Of a stretch of 64,000 nt of DNA, positions 47,885-58,535 are shown piece by piece. Position numbers and translations under genes: made by a program. The stretch's first letter is position 1; each line of letters begins with the position of its first letter. The notes under the pieces were generated by a model. The model worked only from the letters and a program-made list of their open reading frames with translations. It had not been told where the DNA came from and did not search any database. The stretch is from Aestuariibaculum sp. M13 (GTDB lineage Bacteria > Bacteroidota > Bacteroidia > Flavobacteriales > Flavobacteriaceae), in assembly GCF_024723255.1 (NCBI RefSeq), contig NZ_JANIAC010000001.1, forward strand, positions 573,548 through 637,547, written 5' to 3'.

Positions 47885-48816
47885 GCTTTAGGCAAGAATA
47901 CTTCGGCCATCATACAACGCGCACTTCCTCCACCACAGGCTTCAATAGTATCTAAAGAACTTGATAAAATTTTAGTATGCTTTTCAAGTTTACTTATTTG
48001 TTGTTCGGTTAACGAGGCATGAGCGGCCGCACTCATAATCAAATAAGGCTCATCATTATCGCCTTTTACCTGAAGCATATTACCTGCAAAATTATTTACC
48101 TGATCTTCGGTAATATCAATAACTTCTTTACCATCAGATTTTAGATGCGTTAATAAATTTTTACGTTCTTTTTTATCATCAATACTACTTAAACACACCA
48201 CCGCGAAGGTTTCGCCTAAACACATCATAACATTAGTATGATATATAGCTTTACGCTCGCCATTTACCGTTTGATTTGCAGTAAATAATACAGGAAAATA
48301 TTCGAAATCTTCACAAAACTCAATAAACAACTCTTCATCTGCACGAGGTGATAACGCACAGTAAGCTTTACGATTTACACGATCTAAAATTAAACTTCCA
48401 GTACCTTCTAAAAAAACGCCCTCATCTTCAGCTTCGGTATAATCTACAACATCATGAATAACAAAACCGGCTTCTTCAACAGCCAAAAGAACCTCTTCTC
48501 TACGTTCTAATCGTCTGTTTTCTGCAAACATGGGGTATAAGGCAATCGTTCCGTTTTCATGAAAAGACACCCAGTTATTTGGGAAAATAGAATCTGGAGT
48601 ATCATATTCCTCAGTATCATTAACAACAATTACATTCAACCCAATACCACGTAGTTTTTCAACGTAAGCATCAAATTCCTGCTGTGCTTTTGCGTTTACC
48701 GTTTGAGGTAATAAATTATCAATAACCTTTTGGTAATAGTTATTCACAGCGGTCTGTTCATTCATCCTGAAGTTTATTGGACGAATCATTAAAATGGTAT
48801 TTGTTGTCTGTTGCAT
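47881..48816 (-). CDS. ctlX: CtlX-like arginine-deiminase-superfamily hydrolase
   Basis: A 311-residue enzyme of the amidinotransferase/deiminase fold, resembling citrulline-utilising CtlX hydrolases. Marks are ILMIRPINFRMNEQTAVNNYYQ at the start, DSIFPNNWVSFH, the histidine in YHTNVMMCLG and the nucleophilic cysteine in ACGGGSARCMMAEVFLP near the C-terminus. The ATG at 48816 is chosen because a minus-strand TACTTTTG promoter box at 48834-48841 would exclude the ATG at 48831. A second superfamily member lies 1.7 kb away on the same strand. Confidence 0.85.
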   Translation of the reverse strand: MQQTTNTILMIRPINFRMNEQTAVNNYYQKVIDNLLPQTVNAKAQQEFDAYVEKLRGIGLNVIVVNDTEEYDTPDSIFPNNWVSFHENGTIALYPMFAENRRLERREEVLLAVEEAGFVIHDVVDYTEAEDEGVFLEGTGSLILDRVNRKAYCALSPRADEELFIEFCEDFEYFPVLFTANQTVNGERKAIYHTNVMMCLGETFAVVCLSSIDDKKERKNLLTHLKSDGKEVIDITEDQVNNFAGNMLQVKGDNDEPYLIMSAAAHASLTEQQISKLEKHTKILSSSLDTIEACGGGSARCMMAEVFLPKA

Positions 48817-48833
48817 ATCTGTAAATTTCAATA

Positions 48834-48841
48834 CAAAAGTA
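48834..48841 (-). promoter_or_regulatory. candidate -7 box TACTTTTG for ctlX
   Basis: Exact minus-strand TAnnTTTG match 17 bases upstream of the ctlX ATG at 48816. Confidence 0.5.
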
Positions 48842-49014
48842 TAATTATTTACAGTATAAAAACATATCTGTTTTAGTATTTAACAAAGAAGATTCGTGAT
48901 TTTAGCCATAAAAAAATTAACTTCGTTTTAAGTAATTAACCCTTTTAAACAAAGCATTTATCTTAGCATCGAAAATAATATTAAAAGTAAAATTAAATTT
49001 CATATGTACTTATT

Positions 49015-49509
49015 ATGAAAAAAATAAATAAATCAAAGATTCATTTTCGAAATGCTACTAAAGATGATGCCGAAACTTTAGCAAATTATAGAATTAATTA
49101 CATTAATGAAGTATTAGAACTCAAAAATCATCCAAAAGCTATTAGGTTAAAAATCGAGCTTATCGATTATTTTTCAAAATCTATAGAAGAAGAAATAATT
49201 TTGACTCAACTAGCAGAATATGAGAATGAAATTATCGCGACAGGAGTAATTGTAATTAGTCAAGCTCCTCCAAGCTATGAAAGTATAAATAACAAAGGTA
49301 GAAGAGGGTATGTACTAAACGTCTTTACATTAAAAGAATATAGAGGGAATGGTATTGCGAAAGAATTATTAAAAAAACTAATTAAAAAGGCAAAGAGAGA
49401 AAAATTAGAATTTTTAAATTTACATGCAACTCAAGATGGAATAAATATTTATAAAGACCTGGGGTTTGATGAACCTAAGTTTCCCGAGTTAAAATTAACT
49501 TTAAAATAA
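49015..49509 (+). CDS. GNAT family N-acetyltransferase
   Basis: A 164-residue acetyltransferase. The acetyl-CoA motif is YRGNGIAKELLKKLIKKAKRE, preceded by the beta-strand YVLNVFTLKE. The opening IHFRNATKDDAETLANYRINYI is typical. The substrate is unknown. It stands alone between ctlX and the cation transporter; its lysine- and isoleucine-rich composition is more AT-driven than its neighbours, which may point to a later arrival. Confidence 0.85.
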   Translation: MKKINKSKIHFRNATKDDAETLANYRINYINEVLELKNHPKAIRLKIELIDYFSKSIEEEIILTQLAEYENEIIATGVIVISQAPPSYESINNKGRRGYVLNVFTLKEYRGNGIAKELLKKLIKKAKREKLEFLNLHATQDGINIYKDLGFDEPKFPELKLTLK

Positions 49510-49639
49510 ATACCTGCGTCATATAAAATAATGAGTAGTATAATCCATAATTATTATAAGTTCTAATGCCATTGTTCATTCTAATTTTTCTTCGGAAAAT
49601 CCATGATTACGAAATCGCACAATTCTAACACAAACCATT

Positions 49640-50542
49640 ATGAGCAACGAACAAACTGCCATAAAAACCACATATTTCAGCATTATAGGCAACACTAGTT
49701 TAGCCTTAATAAAAGGGCTTGCTGGAGTTTTTGGTAATTCGTATGCCTTAATTGCCGATGCCATTGAATCGACTACCGATATCTTTTCTTCTGTTCTGGT
49801 GTTACTTGGGCTTAAATACGCAAAAAAACCAGCCGATGACAATCACCCGTATGGGCACGGAAAGATAGAACCTTTAATTACATTTATTGTAGTGGCTTTT
49901 TTAGTGACTTCGGCTACGATTATTGGCTACGAAAGCATTGAACATATACAAACGCCACACAAGACTCCAAAACCATGGACGTTAATTGTTCTGGGAGCTA
50001 TTATTATCTGGAAAGAAATCTCGTTTCAAATTGTCATTAGAAAAAGCAGAGAGACGCATAGTTCTTCACTTAAGGCTGATGCTTGGCATCACCGAAGCGA
50101 TGCTATCACATCAGTCATGGCTTTTATTGGTATTTCTATTGCCTTAATTTTTGGTGAAGGTTATGAAACTGCCGATGACTGGGCTGCTCTTCTGGCTTCA
50201 GGTTTTATCCTTTACAATAGTTATTTGATTTTCAGACCTGCTTTAGGTGAAATAATGGATGAACACCTTTACGACGACCTGATTCTTGAGATAAGAGAAA
50301 AGTCGCTTGAAGTCCCAGGAATTTTAGCTACCGAAAAATGCTACATCAGAAAGTCTGGTATGCGTTATCATGTAGACCTTCATGCCATGGTAAACAGCAA
50401 TATAACCGTAAAAGAAGGACATGATTTATCGCATAAACTAAAAGACTATCTACATAGCGAAATAACCAACTTAGGAAATATTTCCATTCACATTGAACCA
50501 AACGATTGCAGTCTGGATAGTTGTAAACATATTATTCCCTAA
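49640..50542 (+). CDS. cation diffusion facilitator transporter
   Basis: A 300-residue CDF-family metal exporter. Six membrane segments in the first 210 residues and a cytoplasmic metal-binding domain (about 215-300, with RYHVDLHAMVN and ISIHIEP). The transport-site motif in helix 5 is HHRSD (HxxxD) as usual, but helix 2 reads ESTTD, with Glu where characterised relatives have His or Asp. YGHGKIEPL is also conserved. It ends in an overlap of 11 bases with the convergent gene. The metal is not determined. Confidence 0.92.
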   Translation: MSNEQTAIKTTYFSIIGNTSLALIKGLAGVFGNSYALIADAIESTTDIFSSVLVLLGLKYAKKPADDNHPYGHGKIEPLITFIVVAFLVTSATIIGYESIEHIQTPHKTPKPWTLIVLGAIIIWKEISFQIVIRKSRETHSSSLKADAWHHRSDAITSVMAFIGISIALIFGEGYETADDWAALLASGFILYNSYLIFRPALGEIMDEHLYDDLILEIREKSLEVPGILATEKCYIRKSGMRYHVDLHAMVNSNITVKEGHDLSHKLKDYLHSEITNLGNISIHIEPNDCSLDSCKHIIP

Positions 50543-51446
50543 TTAAAGGCATCGTTGAGCAACGTAATAAACCTTCTTGTTTAGCAATTTCCGAGTAAGG
50601 TACTTCTTCAACAGTAAAGCCTTCCTTTCGTAACCAATCGTTTAATCTCGTGAAACTTTTCTCTGAAATTACCACATCCTCCGAAATTGAAAACACATTG
50701 CTATACATGTTATACATTTCGTCTTTCGTGATTTCAAATATATTCTCTTCTCCGAAAAAGTCAACCAACCATTGGTATTCCCGATCAATTAAAAAGCCAT
50801 TTTTATGAAGAATTGCTTTTCCTTTTCCTAAAGGTTGAAAACAACAGTCTAAATGCAAAGCATTCTCCTTAGCATTTGTATTCGATTTTCTTAGCTCGAA
50901 TGACTTTACAGTTTTCTCCGGAAATAATTCTTGCAGAGCAATAACGGCATCCATATTGGTACGTGCAGTTATTAAATCTGGGTAATTCTCACCTGAGTAA
51001 GTTCCAACAAAAATATAATCGTCCCATGGCATGACATCGCCACCTTCAACATGGCACTCTTCCGAAAGAATAATTCTATTCTCTTCTTCCACCTGATTCC
51101 AGATATAATCTATGGCGTGCACTTCCTTATCGCGGTTAGGTAAAATATTGGCCCGAATCATTTTATCCTCTATAACAAAAGCAATGTCACGAGAAAATAT
51201 CTGATTACAATCCTTAATAACATCAGGACGAAACACTTGAACCCCGTACTTCTCAAAAACTTTAGCCACAGCATCCATTTCCTGAATCATATCTGCTTCT
51301 TTTGGATAGGTCCCTGCCAGCACATGTTCGATACTTTTAGGGTCGTAGCATTCCTCAACCTTAGGTGTAGGGCCGTTGCTTTCTGCTGTTCCTAGAACAA
51401 CTGCTTTAAGCTTAGAAATTTCGTTTTGTATATTCAGTTTTAGCAT
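50532..51446 (-). CDS. DDAH/amidinotransferase family hydrolase
   Basis: A 304-residue deiminase-fold enzyme. Marks: SRDIAFVIEDKMI (substrate-guanidino region), the acidic ECHVEGGDVM, the catalytic histidine in ALHLDCCFQPLG and the C-terminal nucleophile Cys in LLRCSTMPLIRE. It is in the group of dimethylarginine dimethylaminohydrolases and amidinotransferases; which reaction it does is not fixed by sequence. It reads the same way as the gltA gene, whose terminator lies in the gap between them. Confidence 0.85.
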   Translation of the reverse strand: MLKLNIQNEISKLKAVVLGTAESNGPTPKVEECYDPKSIEHVLAGTYPKEADMIQEMDAVAKVFEKYGVQVFRPDVIKDCNQIFSRDIAFVIEDKMIRANILPNRDKEVHAIDYIWNQVEEENRIILSEECHVEGGDVMPWDDYIFVGTYSGENYPDLITARTNMDAVIALQELFPEKTVKSFELRKSNTNAKENALHLDCCFQPLGKGKAILHKNGFLIDREYQWLVDFFGEENIFEITKDEMYNMYSNVFSISEDVVISEKSFTRLNDWLRKEGFTVEEVPYSEIAKQEGLLRCSTMPLIRE

Positions 51447-51461
51447 GGTGTAAATATAAAA

Positions 51462-51494
51462 AAAGGCTTTATAAGTAAATCTTATAAAGCCTTT
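51462..51494 (-). terminator. intrinsic terminator of gltA
   Basis: Perfect 14-base stem AAAGGCTTTATAAG (51462-51475) with CTTATAAAGCCTTT (51481-51494), five-base loop, A/T flanks. It separates gltA from the deiminase-family gene. Confidence 0.88.
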
Positions 51495-51521
51495 CTTTTA
51501 TACACTAATATTTCAAAAATA

Positions 51522-52808
51522 TTATCTCTCGTCTACTGAAACAAATTTTCTTTCGGTAGCCCCAATATAAATTTGTCTTGGTCTTCCAATTGGTTCTTTA
51601 CGTAAACGCATTTCTCTCCATTGTGCAATCCAACCTGGTAAACGACCTAATGCGAACATTACCGTAAACATATCGGTTGGGATTCCCATAGCTCTATAGA
51701 TGATTCCTGAATAGAAATCTACGTTCGGATATAATTTTCTATCTACAAAATAGGTATCTTCTAATGCTTCTTTTTCTAAACCTTTAGCTATATCTAAAAT
51801 AGGATCTTGAACACCTAAGTCTCCTAACACTTCATCAGCAGCCTTTTTAATGATTCTAGCTCTTGGATCGAAGTTTTTGTATACACGGTGTCCGAATCCC
51901 ATTAAACGGAACGGATCGCTTTTATCCTTAGCTTTCGCCATATATTTTTTAGTATCTCCACCATCGGCTTTAATAGCTTCAAGCATTTCTAAAACCGCTT
52001 GATTAGCACCACCATGTAATGGTCCCCAAAGAGCTGAAATACCAGCTGAAAGAGAAGCAAATAATCCAGCGTGCGATGACCCTACTATTCTTACTGTAGA
52101 AGTTGAACAGTTTTGCTCATGATCTGCATGTAAAATCAATAATTTATCTAAAGCATTGATTAAAACTTTATTTTGTTCATATGGGTGATTAGGTTTTTCA
52201 AACATCATTTTTAAGATGTTCTCTACATAACCAATTTCATCACTACCATAATTTAATGGTAAGCCTTGCTTTCTACGTAAAGTCCATGCTACTAACACAG
52301 GGAATTTACCTAAAATTTTCACAATAGCCCTGTACATATCTTCTTCTGAATCTACATTCACTGAAGATGGATTAAATGCTGTTAACGCACTTGTTAAAGA
52401 GGCTATTACACCCATTGGGTGTGCAGATCTTGGGAATGTTTCAACAATTTTCTTTACATCCTCATCTACAACAGCTTCTGCCTTAATATCGTTATGAAAT
52501 TTTTCGTTTTGTTCTTTTGTTGGAAGTTCTCCGAAAATTAGAAGATAAGCTACCTCTAGGAAATCAGCCTTTTCGGCCAATTCTTCAATACTATAACCTC
52601 TATATCTTAAAATACCTTGCTCACCATCTAAAAAAGTAACCCCACTTTCGCATGCGCCTGTATTTTTATATCCCGGGTCTATAGTTATTACTCCGTTTGT
52701 CGCTGTTCTTAAATTTGTAATATCTATTGCAACTTCTTTCTCTGTTCCTTCAATTAACGGAAATTCATGTTTTTCTCCGTTTATTTCAATGGTAGCAGTA
52801 TTAGCCAT
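51522..52808 (-). CDS. gltA: citrate synthase
   Basis: A 428-residue citrate synthase that condenses oxaloacetate and acetyl-CoA at the entry of the TCA cycle. The catalytic histidines and aspartate sit in HADHEQNCSTSTVR, SAGISALWGPLHGGANQAV and GFGHRVYKNFDPRA, followed by DRKLYPNVDFYSG. The N-terminal extension with the beta-rich EINGEKHEFPLIEGTEK marks the hexameric Gram-negative type, which is usually NADH-inhibited. Confidence 0.97.
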   Translation of the reverse strand: MANTATIEINGEKHEFPLIEGTEKEVAIDITNLRTATNGVITIDPGYKNTGACESGVTFLDGEQGILRYRGYSIEELAEKADFLEVAYLLIFGELPTKEQNEKFHNDIKAEAVVDEDVKKIVETFPRSAHPMGVIASLTSALTAFNPSSVNVDSEEDMYRAIVKILGKFPVLVAWTLRRKQGLPLNYGSDEIGYVENILKMMFEKPNHPYEQNKVLINALDKLLILHADHEQNCSTSTVRIVGSSHAGLFASLSAGISALWGPLHGGANQAVLEMLEAIKADGGDTKKYMAKAKDKSDPFRLMGFGHRVYKNFDPRARIIKKAADEVLGDLGVQDPILDIAKGLEKEALEDTYFVDRKLYPNVDFYSGIIYRAMGIPTDMFTVMFALGRLPGWIAQWREMRLRKEPIGRPRQIYIGATERKFVSVDER

Positions 52809-52931
52809 ATGTATTTAATGATTGTTTAATTTAATTTTATTGGATCGCTAATTTAATAAATATCTATCTACTTATAAAGGAGATCAAACCAAAGATTTCA
52901 CCAATTAACATATTGTTTAGAATCTAAGTAT

Positions 52932-52969
52932 AAAAAAAGGCGATTATTAAACAATAACCGCCTTTTTTT
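52932..52969 (-). terminator. intrinsic terminator of eno
   Basis: Stem AAAAAAAGGCG...CGCCTTTTTTT extended by a TTATT/AATAA helix with one mismatch (52932-52969), ending in a T-run on the minus strand. Confidence 0.85.
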
Positions 52970-52989
52970 GAAAATTTTATGACTTTGTA

Positions 52990-54285
<1,296 letters not shown>

Positions 54286-54309
54286 TTATTTTTAAATCTT
54301 TTATTTATT

Positions 54310-54317
54310 CAAATTTA
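54310..54317 (-). promoter_or_regulatory. candidate -7 box TAAATTTG for eno
   Basis: Exact minus-strand TAnnTTTG match, 30 bases upstream of the eno ATG; no clear TTG at -33. Confidence 0.5.
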
Positions 54318-54391
54318 CGTTTAAATCTTATCTTTTTTAAGATGTTTTTTAAGAAATATTCAAAATATTCGCTATAACGTTTTAGTAAAGA

Positions 54392-54427
54392 AAATCCTCA
54401 AAAAATCTTAATGTTTTTTGAGGATTT
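54392..54427 (-). terminator. intrinsic terminator of carA
   Basis: Perfect 14-base stem AAATCCTCAAAAAA (54392-54405) with TTTTTTGAGGATTT (54414-54427), eight-base loop, starting four bases past the carA stop. Confidence 0.85.
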
Positions 54428-54431
54428 AATA

Positions 54432-55538
54432 CTATTTATTTTTGATATTTTCTATAAACTGATCAAAAAGATACGATGAATCGTGTGGTCCAGGACTCGC
54501 TTCCGGGTGGTATTGTACCGAGAATACATTTTTACTTTTCATGGCAATACCTGCAACGGTATTATCATTTAAGTGTACATGAGTAATCTCTACATCCGGG
54601 TGTGCTTCAGTTTCTTCTCTATTTACCGCGAAACCGTGGTTTTGAGAAGTTACTTCTCCTTTTCCTGTTACCATATTCTTTACAGGGTGGTTAATACCTC
54701 TGTGACCGTTATGCATTTTATAGGTAGAAATACCGTTTGCCAATGCAATAACCTGGTGTCCTAAACAGATACCGAATAATGGTAAATTTCTTTTGATAAT
54801 TTCTTTAGCTACTTCTTGTGCATCTGCTAATGGTTCTGGATCTCCAGGTCCGTTAGATAAGAAATATCCATCTGGATTAAATGCTTCTAAATCTTCAAAT
54901 TTAGAATTGTATGGGAATACTTTAATATAAGCATCACGCTTTGCCAAGTTTCTTAAGATATTCTTTTTAATTCCGATATCTAAAGCAGCAATTTTATAAG
55001 TCGCGTTTTCATCACCAAAATAGTACGGCTCTTTTGTAGAAACTTTAGAAGCTAATTCTAAACCTTCCATGTTTGGCACTTCAGCTAATTGCTTTTTTAA
55101 ACCTTCAATGTTATCAACCTCTGTTGAAATAACAGCGTTCATAGCACCATTATCTCTAATGTAGCTTACTAATGCTCTAGTATCTACATCTGAAATAGCT
55201 AGTAAATTATTTTTATCTAAAAACTCCTCTAAAGAACTGTCTGCAGCATCTCTTGAATACTCGTAGCTAAAGTTTTTAACTACTAACCCAGCGATTTTTA
55301 CTGAATCAGATTCTATTTCTTCTGCATTAGTTCCGTAGTTACCAATGTGCGCATTGGTAGTCACCATAATTTGTCCGAAATAAGAAGGATCTGTAAAAAT
55401 CTCTTGGTATCCGGTCATACCAGTATTAAAACATACTTCACCGAACGCCGTTCCTTGCTTATTTCCTACTGCCTTACCATAAAAAATGGTACCATCTGCT
55501 AAAAGAATGATGGCTTTTTGTCTTTTTTGATATTTCAT
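54432..55538 (-). CDS. carA: carbamoyl-phosphate synthase small subunit
   Basis: A 368-residue glutamine amidotransferase subunit that supplies ammonia for carbamoyl phosphate in arginine and pyrimidine synthesis. The class I GATase triad is Cys258 in LFGICLGHQ, His344 and Glu346 in VQYHPEASPG (numbered from the chosen start). The start at 55538 (MKYQKRQKAIILLADGT) gives the family's normal N-terminus; an ATG eight codons upstream is possible but would not add conserved residues. No carB gene is adjacent. It lies after the ribosomal cluster, separated by a terminator. Confidence 0.96.
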   Translation of the reverse strand: MKYQKRQKAIILLADGTIFYGKAVGNKQGTAFGEVCFNTGMTGYQEIFTDPSYFGQIMVTTNAHIGNYGTNAEEIESDSVKIAGLVVKNFSYEYSRDAADSSLEEFLDKNNLLAISDVDTRALVSYIRDNGAMNAVISTEVDNIEGLKKQLAEVPNMEGLELASKVSTKEPYYFGDENATYKIAALDIGIKKNILRNLAKRDAYIKVFPYNSKFEDLEAFNPDGYFLSNGPGDPEPLADAQEVAKEIIKRNLPLFGICLGHQVIALANGISTYKMHNGHRGINHPVKNMVTGKGEVTSQNHGFAVNREETEAHPDVEITHVHLNDNTVAGIAMKSKNVFSVQYHPEASPGPHDSSYLFDQFIENIKNK

Positions 55539-55575
55539 GTATTCGCTAAAAAAGTTTTGCAAAATTGCGCAAAAA

Positions 55576-55604
55576 AAAGGATAAACTAAAATAGTTTATC
55601 CTTT
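55576..55604 (-). terminator. intrinsic terminator at the end of the ribosomal cluster
   Basis: Perfect 13-base stem AAAGGATAAACTA (55576-55588) with TAGTTTATCCTTT (55592-55604), three-base loop, followed on the minus strand by a run of Ts. It stops transcription after rplQ. Confidence 0.88.
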
Positions 55605-55628
55605 AATATTTAAAATGCTTTCAATCAT

Positions 55629-56102
55629 TTATTCTTCTTCGTTTGAAGCTTGAGTTTCTACAGCAGGAGCAGCAGCTGGTTTAGAACCACCTCTTCTACT
55701 TCTACGAGTTGTTTTCTTCTCTGGTTTACCAGCAGTGTAAAGCTCGTTGTAATCTACAAGTTCAATCATAGCCATATCAGCGTTATCACCTAAACGATTA
55801 CCAAGTTTAATAATTCTTGTGTAACCTCCTGGACGATCTGCAATCTTAGCTGCAACATCTCTGAACAATTCTGTTACTGCGTCTTTTTGTCTTAATCTAG
55901 ACATAACTACACGTCTGTTGTGAGTTGTATCTTCTTTAGACTTAGTAATTAAAGGCTCAACAAATTGTTTTAAAGCTTTAGCTTTAGCAACAGTAGTGTT
56001 AATACGCTTGTGCTCGATTAAAGAACAAGCCATATTAGCTAACATAGATTTTCTATGTGCAGTTTGTCTACCTAAGTGATTTACTTTTTTTCCGTGTCTC
56101 AT
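55629..56102 (-). CDS. rplQ: 50S ribosomal protein L17
   Basis: A 157-residue L17. The family core [21 protein letters not shown] and [27 protein letters not shown] are clear; the C-terminal extension of about 35 residues ([14 protein letters not shown], then Ala- and Glu-rich) is a Bacteroidota feature. Last gene of the cluster. Confidence 0.98.
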   Translation of the reverse strand: MRHGKKVNHLGRQTAHRKSMLANMACSLIEHKRINTTVAKAKALKQFVEPLITKSKEDTTHNRRVVMSRLRQKDAVTELFRDVAAKIADRPGGYTRIIKLGNRLGDNADMAMIELVDYNELYTAGKPEKKTTRRSRRGGSKPAAAPAVETQASNEEE

Positions 56103-56164
56103 GACTTTTGGTTTTAAACTTCATCTTGCTTCAACCCACTATTGAGGAGCAAATTATGAAGTAA

Positions 56165-57157
56165 TTAATCTTTATCTAATTTATATTTGCTTAAATCCAT
56201 TCCGAAGTTTAAACCTTTAACATTTACAAGCTCTTCAAGCTCTGTTAAAGACTTCTTACCGAAGTTTCTGAATTTCATTAAATCGTTTTTGTTAAATGAT
56301 ACTAAGTCACCTAATGTATCAACTTCTGCAGCTTTTAAACAGTTAAGTGCACGAACCGATAAATCCATATCGATTAACTTCGTTTTTAGTAACTGTCTCA
56401 TATGTAATGATTCTTCATCATATGTTTCAGTTTGTGCAATTTCATCAGCTTCTAATGTAATACGCTCATCAGAGAATAACATGAAGTGGTGAATTAACGT
56501 TTTAGCAGCCTCAGTTAACGCATCTTGAGGAGTGATAGAACCGTCTGTGATGATTTCAAATACTAACTTTTCGTAGTCAGTTTTTTGCTCAACACGATAG
56601 TTCTCAATACTATATTTAACGTTTTTAATCGGTGTGTAAATTGAATCTGTAAAGATTGTTCCTATTGGCGCAGCAGCTTTTTTATTTTCTTCTGCAGGTA
56701 CATATCCTCTACCTTTTTCAATTGTAATTTCCATGTTAAAGTTAACTTTTGGATCTAAGTTACAGATAACTAACTCTGTATTTAACACTTGGAATCCAGA
56801 AATAAACTTTTGGAAATCTCCAGCAGTGATTTGCTCTTGACCTGAAATTGAAATTGATACAGACTCGTTGTCGATATCTTCAATTTGTCTTTTAAAACGA
56901 ACTTGCTTTAAGTTTAAGATGATTTCTGTAACATCTTCTACTACACCAGCAATCGTTGAAAACTCATGATCTACACTTTCGATTCTAACAGAAGTAATTG
57001 CAAACCCTTCTAATGAAGAAAGAAGTACTCTTCTTAATGCGTTACCAACTGTTAAACCGTATCCAGGTTCTAAAGGACGAAATTCGAATTTCCCTTCAAA
57101 ATCTGTTGAATCAATCATGATTACTTTGTCGGGCTTCTGAAAATTAAATACTGCCAT
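56165..57157 (-). CDS. rpoA: RNA polymerase alpha subunit
   Basis: A 330-residue alpha subunit. The N-terminal dimerisation domain has [24 protein letters not shown] (about residues 33-56), and the C-terminal domain (about 250-330) has the two helix-hairpin-helix elements with [20 protein letters not shown] and [15 protein letters not shown]. It lies between rpsD and rplQ as usual. Confidence 0.98.
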   Translation of the reverse strand: MAVFNFQKPDKVIMIDSTDFEGKFEFRPLEPGYGLTVGNALRRVLLSSLEGFAITSVRIESVDHEFSTIAGVVEDVTEIILNLKQVRFKRQIEDIDNESVSISISGQEQITAGDFQKFISGFQVLNTELVICNLDPKVNFNMEITIEKGRGYVPAEENKKAAAPIGTIFTDSIYTPIKNVKYSIENYRVEQKTDYEKLVFEIITDGSITPQDALTEAAKTLIHHFMLFSDERITLEADEIAQTETYDEESLHMRQLLKTKLIDMDLSVRALNCLKAAEVDTLGDLVSFNKNDLMKFRNFGKKSLTELEELVNVKGLNFGMDLSKYKLDKD

Positions 57158-57264
57158 TTTTTTTTCTTCGTTTTAATTGTTACTTGGTTGCGCGGTTTAT
57201 AAGTTTGAAGAAGTACGAACAAACCCTTTGGCCAAATACCAATGTTGTTAATAATTTATTTTTA

Positions 57265-57870
57265 TTATTTAGAGTATAACTCGACGATAAATTGTTCGTT
57301 GATGTTTTCTGGAATTTGAATTCTAGCAGGTACAGAAACGTAAGTTCCTTGTTTAGTATCGTCATTCCAAGTAATCCACTCGTAAACGTTGCTTGAGTTA
57401 GCTAAAGATCTTTCGATAACATCTAAAGATTTAGATTTCTCTCTTACAGCTACAACATCTCCAGCTTTTAATTGGTAAGAAGGAATGTTTACTAACTCAC
57501 CATTTACAGTAATGTGTCTGTGAGATACTAATTGTCTAGCACCACTTCTAGATGGAGCGATACCCATACGGTATACTACGTTATCTAATCTAGATTCACA
57601 AAGTTGTAATAAAACCTCACCTGTAATACCTTGAGCAGCTCTTGCTTTCTTAAATAAACCTCTAAATTGTCTTTCTAAGATTCCGTAAGTGTACTTAGCT
57701 TTTTGCTTAGCCTCTAACTGGATTGCGTACTCAGATTTTTTTCCACGCTTTCTAGCGTTTCCGTGTTGCCCAGGAGGGTAATTTCTTTTCTCAAAAGACT
57801 TATCGTCTCCAAAAATAGCTTCTCCAAATTTACGAGCTACTTTTGTTTTAGGACCAGTATATCTTGCCAT
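57265..57870 (-). CDS. rpsD: 30S ribosomal protein S4
   Basis: A 201-residue S4, a primary 16S rRNA-binding and assembly protein. It opens with [17 protein letters not shown] and carries the S4 domain (about residues 93-155, [32 protein letters not shown]). No cysteine zinc motif. Its gap from rpsK contains a terminator and a promoter box, so it seems to begin a separate unit with rpoA and rplQ. Confidence 0.98.
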   Translation of the reverse strand: MARYTGPKTKVARKFGEAIFGDDKSFEKRNYPPGQHGNARKRGKKSEYAIQLEAKQKAKYTYGILERQFRGLFKKARAAQGITGEVLLQLCESRLDNVVYRMGIAPSRSGARQLVSHRHITVNGELVNIPSYQLKAGDVVAVREKSKSLDVIERSLANSSNVYEWITWNDDTKQGTYVSVPARIQIPENINEQFIVELYSK

Positions 57871-57965
57871 TTCTAATTGTTTTTGAGAGTGACTATGGAT
57901 TAAGGTCTAAATCTTATCCTCCGATAATCGTTAATCTCTCGTTAATACTTGTTTTTTTCGGTGTG

Positions 57966-57973
57966 CAAATATA
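57966..57973 (-). promoter_or_regulatory. -7 box TATATTTG for rpsD-rpoA-rplQ
   Basis: Exact minus-strand TAnnTTTG match 95 bases upstream of the rpsD start, directly after the T-run of the terminator at 57975-58015. Confidence 0.6.
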
Positions 57974-57974
57974 T

Positions 57975-58015
57975 AAAAAAAATTAATACCAGCTGTATAT
58001 TAAGCTGATATTAAT
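57975..58015 (-). terminator. intrinsic terminator after rpsK, inside the ribosomal cluster
   Basis: On the minus strand, a 12-pair stem (58015-58004 with 57993-57982; one pair is G-U in RNA) with a ten-base loop is followed by seven Ts. It starts 29 bases past the rpsK stop and would end the upstream ribosomal transcript before rpsD. Confidence 0.75.
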
Positions 58016-58043
58016 TTCTTTATAAAAATATGTTGAGTAAAAA

Positions 58044-58436
58044 TTATACTCTTCTACGTTTTGGAGGTCTACATCCATTGTGTGGTAGTGGAGTAACATC
58101 GATGATTTCTGTTACTTCGATACCAGCATTGTGGATTGAACGAATAGCAGATTCTCTACCGTTACCTGGACCTTTAACATATACTTTTACTTTCTTTAAA
58201 CCAGCTTCTGAAGCTACAGCTGCAGCATCTTCAGCGGCTAATTGAGCAGCATAAGGAGTATTCTTTTTAGAACCTCTAAATCCCATTTTACCAGCAGATG
58301 ACCAAGAAATTACGTCACCTTTTTTGTTAGTTAATGAGATAATGATGTTGTTAAAAGAAGCATTTACGTGAGCCTCTCCAACAGAATCTACTATAACTTT
58401 ACGTTTTTTAGTAGTCTTTGTATTTGATTTTGCCAT
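58044..58436 (-). CDS. rpsK: 30S ribosomal protein S11
   Basis: A 130-residue S11 of the platform. The core [36 protein letters not shown] and the end [18 protein letters not shown] are diagnostic. A 99-base gap upstream, toward rpsM, holds one copy of a duplicated intergenic element. Confidence 0.98.
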   Translation of the reverse strand: MAKSNTKTTKKRKVIVDSVGEAHVNASFNNIIISLTNKKGDVISWSSAGKMGFRGSKKNTPYAAQLAAEDAAAVASEAGLKKVKVYVKGPGNGRESAIRSIHNAGIEVTEIIDVTPLPHNGCRPPKRRRV

Positions 58437-58440
58437 ATTA

Positions 58441-58531
58441 TTTTAGTTTCTAGTTGTTAGTTGTTAGTGATAGAATCCTAGACTTTTACATTTCAAACAG
58501 ATTCATCTAACAGCTAAATACTAACTTGACT
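58441..58531 (-). repeat. intergenic element, copy A (before rpsK)
   Basis: About 90 bases whose sequence closely matches a second copy before rpsM (58917-59013). Shared text includes TTTTAGTTTCTAGTTG, AATCCTA, TTTCAAACAGATT and CATCTAAC. An internal inverted pair GAATC/GATTC could form a short hairpin in the transcript. Confidence 0.7.
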
Positions 58532-58535
58532 TTAA

